From a virus: 39,621 nt of DNA. The notes under the pieces were generated by a model. That model was not told the DNA's origin. It worked only from the letters and a program-made list of their open reading frames with translations, and did no database searches. This document shows, in pieces, positions 38,295-39,621 of the stretch. The stretch is from positions 1-39,621 of IMG/VR virus record IMGVR_UViG_3300004460_000357; one strand, written 5' to 3'. Position 1 is the first letter of the stretch. The number at the start of each line of letters is the position of its first letter. The position numbers were made by a program, and so were the translations under genes.

Positions 38295-39098
38295 ATGAGT
38301 TATGAACAAGACTATGCCACTTTAGTTGAGTCCATCTTAGCTGACGGTATTTATAGAGAAACAAGAAACAAGCCAACATATTCACTGTTCGGTAAAACAC
38401 TATTTATAGACGAATTAACTCGTGGCGAATTTCCAATGCTAAGTGGGCGTAAACTGTTCCACAAAGGCGTAATTGGAGAATTCGCCGCCTTTCTTCATGG
38501 GGTCAAAACAATCGAAGACTTTGAAAAATTCGGCTGCAACTACTGGTCTAAGTGGGCAGATCAAAATGGTAACTTAAATGTAGACTATGGTAATGTTTGG
38601 CGCAATTTTGAAGGCTTTAATCAATTAGCTGCTGTAATCGACCAGTTAAAAGCAGACCCCGCAGGCAGACGACACTTAATATCTGGCTGGCGTCCGCATA
38701 AATTAGCCGAACTGTCTTTGCCTTGTTGCCATCTGTTATATCAATGGTATGTTAATGCTGAGACCAATGAGCTAGAAATGATTTGGTATCAGCGATCTGT
38801 TGATACTATGGTTGGCTTGCCTTCTGATGTTATTCTTGCGGCTTTATGGAATTGCTTAATGGCATTCGAAACAGGCTATAAACCTGGTCGCATTATTATG
38901 ATGCTAGGTGATACCCATATTTATGCTCCGCATGCAAATAATGCGCACGAGTATGTAGATCGCGTTAGTGGAGAATTGCCACCCTCTCCTAGATACGGAA
39001 TAGCTGATGGCGCTAATTTCGATAATTTTAACCCTAGCCATTTTAATCTTTACAATTACAATCCATTAACTAAACTAGACTTTGAGGTGTTTGAATAA
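38295..39098 (+). CDS. ThyA-fold enzyme, probably dCMP hydroxymethylase (or related dCMP methylase)
   Basis: The 267-residue protein has the ThyA core: Arg24, Glu62, Trp84/Trp87, RRHLISGW (125-132), catalytic Cys145 in CCHLLYQ, YQRSVD (165-170), and GDTHIY (205-210). The block that is GLPFN in thymidylate synthase is GLPSD here (174-178), so Asp178 replaces the Asn (E. coli Asn177) that reads uracil. Asp at this place is the hallmark of T4 dCMP hydroxymethylase (Asp179), and Asn-to-Asp makes thymidylate synthase act on dCMP. The RTGTG loop is RNKPT, and the C terminus lacks the PVAI-type end. It overlaps the kinase start by 1 nt. Other reading: a divergent thymidylate synthase. Confidence 0.85.
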   Translation: MSYEQDYATLVESILADGIYRETRNKPTYSLFGKTLFIDELTRGEFPMLSGRKLFHKGVIGEFAAFLHGVKTIEDFEKFGCNYWSKWADQNGNLNVDYGNVWRNFEGFNQLAAVIDQLKADPAGRRHLISGWRPHKLAELSLPCCHLLYQWYVNAETNELEMIWYQRSVDTMVGLPSDVILAALWNCLMAFETGYKPGRIIMMLGDTHIYAPHANNAHEYVDRVSGELPPSPRYGIADGANFDNFNPSHFNLYNYNPLTKLDFEVFE

Positions 39099-39621
39099 TG
39101 AATAAGTTACCTACAGTATTACTAATCGGTGAGAGCGGTGCAGGCAAAGACGAAGTAGCTAAACTATTAGCTAAGCACTACGGTTTTCGCTTTGCGCCTA
39201 CTTCTTACATTGCGTGCGAACAATTTGTGTTTGAAAAATTAAGCGACAAGTACGACACCATTGAAGCTTGTTATGAAGATCGCCGCAATAATATGCAATT
39301 GTGGAAAGACCTGATTGCAGAATTCAATACGCCAGATAAAGCTAAGCTGGCTAAAAAATCCTTAAAAGTTAGTGACATTTATTCTGGTATTCGCAAACGC
39401 GATGAATTTGACGCAGCTAAAAGCTTATTTGATGTAGTTGTTTACGTAAATGCTGAAGATCGTATTGGCAAAATTAGCGATTCTATTGTCGAGCTATCAA
39501 GGGCTGATTCAGACTTAACAATAAATAATAACGGCACAATTAAACAGCTATCGCAATCAGTTAAGCGACTGTATGCTAAATTAGTTAACTTTGAAGCCAC
39601 TGAGCCAACGCCTGAGCCAAC
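39098..39621 (+). CDS. Deoxynucleoside monophosphate kinase (N-terminal part; gene runs off the window)
   Basis: The visible 174 codons encode a P-loop kinase: LIGESGAGKDEVAKLLAKH (Walker A, residues about 8-26), YSGIRKRDEFDAAKSLFDVVVYVNA (about 88-112; NMP-binding Arg residues) and SDLTINNNGTIKQL, as in T4 gp1-type dNMP kinases, which phosphorylate dTMP, dGMP and hydroxymethyl-dCMP. Directly after the ThyA-fold gene (TAATG overlap), it would convert that enzyme's product to the diphosphate. After residue 166 comes a TPEP repeat that continues at base 1 of the window to the stop at 96-98. Confidence 0.85.
   Translation, partial: MNKLPTVLLIGESGAGKDEVAKLLAKHYGFRFAPTSYIACEQFVFEKLSDKYDTIEACYEDRRNNMQLWKDLIAEFNTPDKAKLAKKSLKVSDIYSGIRKRDEFDAAKSLFDVVVYVNAEDRIGKISDSIVELSRADSDLTINNNGTIKQLSQSVKRLYAKLVNFEATEPTPEP

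Noticed and set aside
38295-39098. Plain thymidylate synthase
   Set aside because: The default family name fits the fold, but Asp178 in place of the uracil-reading Asn, the lost RTGTG loop and lost C-terminal motif argue against dUMP as substrate. Retained as the alternative.
1-39621. Temperate phage or prophage
   Set aside because: No integrase, excisionase, CI/Cro-type repressor or partition gene is recognisable; the RHH gene is tied to the terminase operon, and Phe at the polymerase 762-equivalent fits a lytic phage.

Overview
This looks like an essentially complete genome of a strictly lytic, podovirus-type tailed phage (short tail; P22-type portal, N4 gp56-type capsid) infecting a Gram-negative, possibly aquatic, bacterium. 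The host cannot be identified from the sequence. There is no integrase, excisionase or repressor, and no phage RNA polymerase, so transcription must use host RNA polymerase; several TTTACA-N17-(T/C)ATAAT promoters fit that. The first 13 bases of the window equal its last 13, and the gene cut at the right end (deoxynucleoside monophosphate kinase) resumes in frame at base 1, so the molecule closes into a circle or is permuted.

Layout. (1) Bases 1-3819, plus strand: the end of the kinase, dCMP deaminase, Fe-S RecB/Cas4-type nuclease, SF2 helicase, ATP-dependent DNA ligase, a small basic protein and a VRR-NUC nuclease. (2) 3820-4005: convergent gap with a long stem-forming element. (3) 4006-22620, minus strand: late operon, read right to left: scaffold, Gp49-family protein, RyR-domain protein, major capsid, capsid-associated protein, head-tail and tail proteins, a cupin-like protein, ejection proteins, portal, a large ejection protein, two tail proteins sharing one anchor domain, a DUF5675 protein and three membrane proteins (lysis). 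(4) 22621-25026, plus strand: divergent terminase operon headed by a ribbon-helix-helix regulator. (5) 25027-26639: 1.6 kb mostly non-coding, rich in repeats, with a tRNA-like relic and a second copy of the stem-forming element. (6) 26640-29330, plus strand: early accessory genes including a minimal GGDEF (diguanylate-cyclase-like) protein and a DnaA domain IV-like protein. (7) 29317-34862, minus strand: dUTPase/dCTPase-type enzyme, D5-like primase-helicase, GHKL ATPase, pyrimidine-dimer glycosylase and small proteins. (8) 35110-39621, plus strand: a paralogue of the first gene of block 6, ssDNA-binding protein, family A DNA polymerase, a ThyA-fold enzyme and the kinase, continuing into block 1.

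How it works together. Replication uses primase-helicase, SSB, PolA-type polymerase, ligase and nucleases. The nucleotide genes form a T4-like set: the ThyA-fold enzyme carries Asp where thymidylate synthases carry the uracil-reading Asn, as in dCMP hydroxymethylase; it sits directly before a dNMP kinase and dCMP deaminase, and a dUTPase_2-type enzyme is encoded elsewhere. The phage may therefore make DNA with modified cytosine. The other main leads are the stand-alone GGDEF protein, the paired structured elements, the RHH operator region, and an 8-bp tandem repeat that truncates a small gene.
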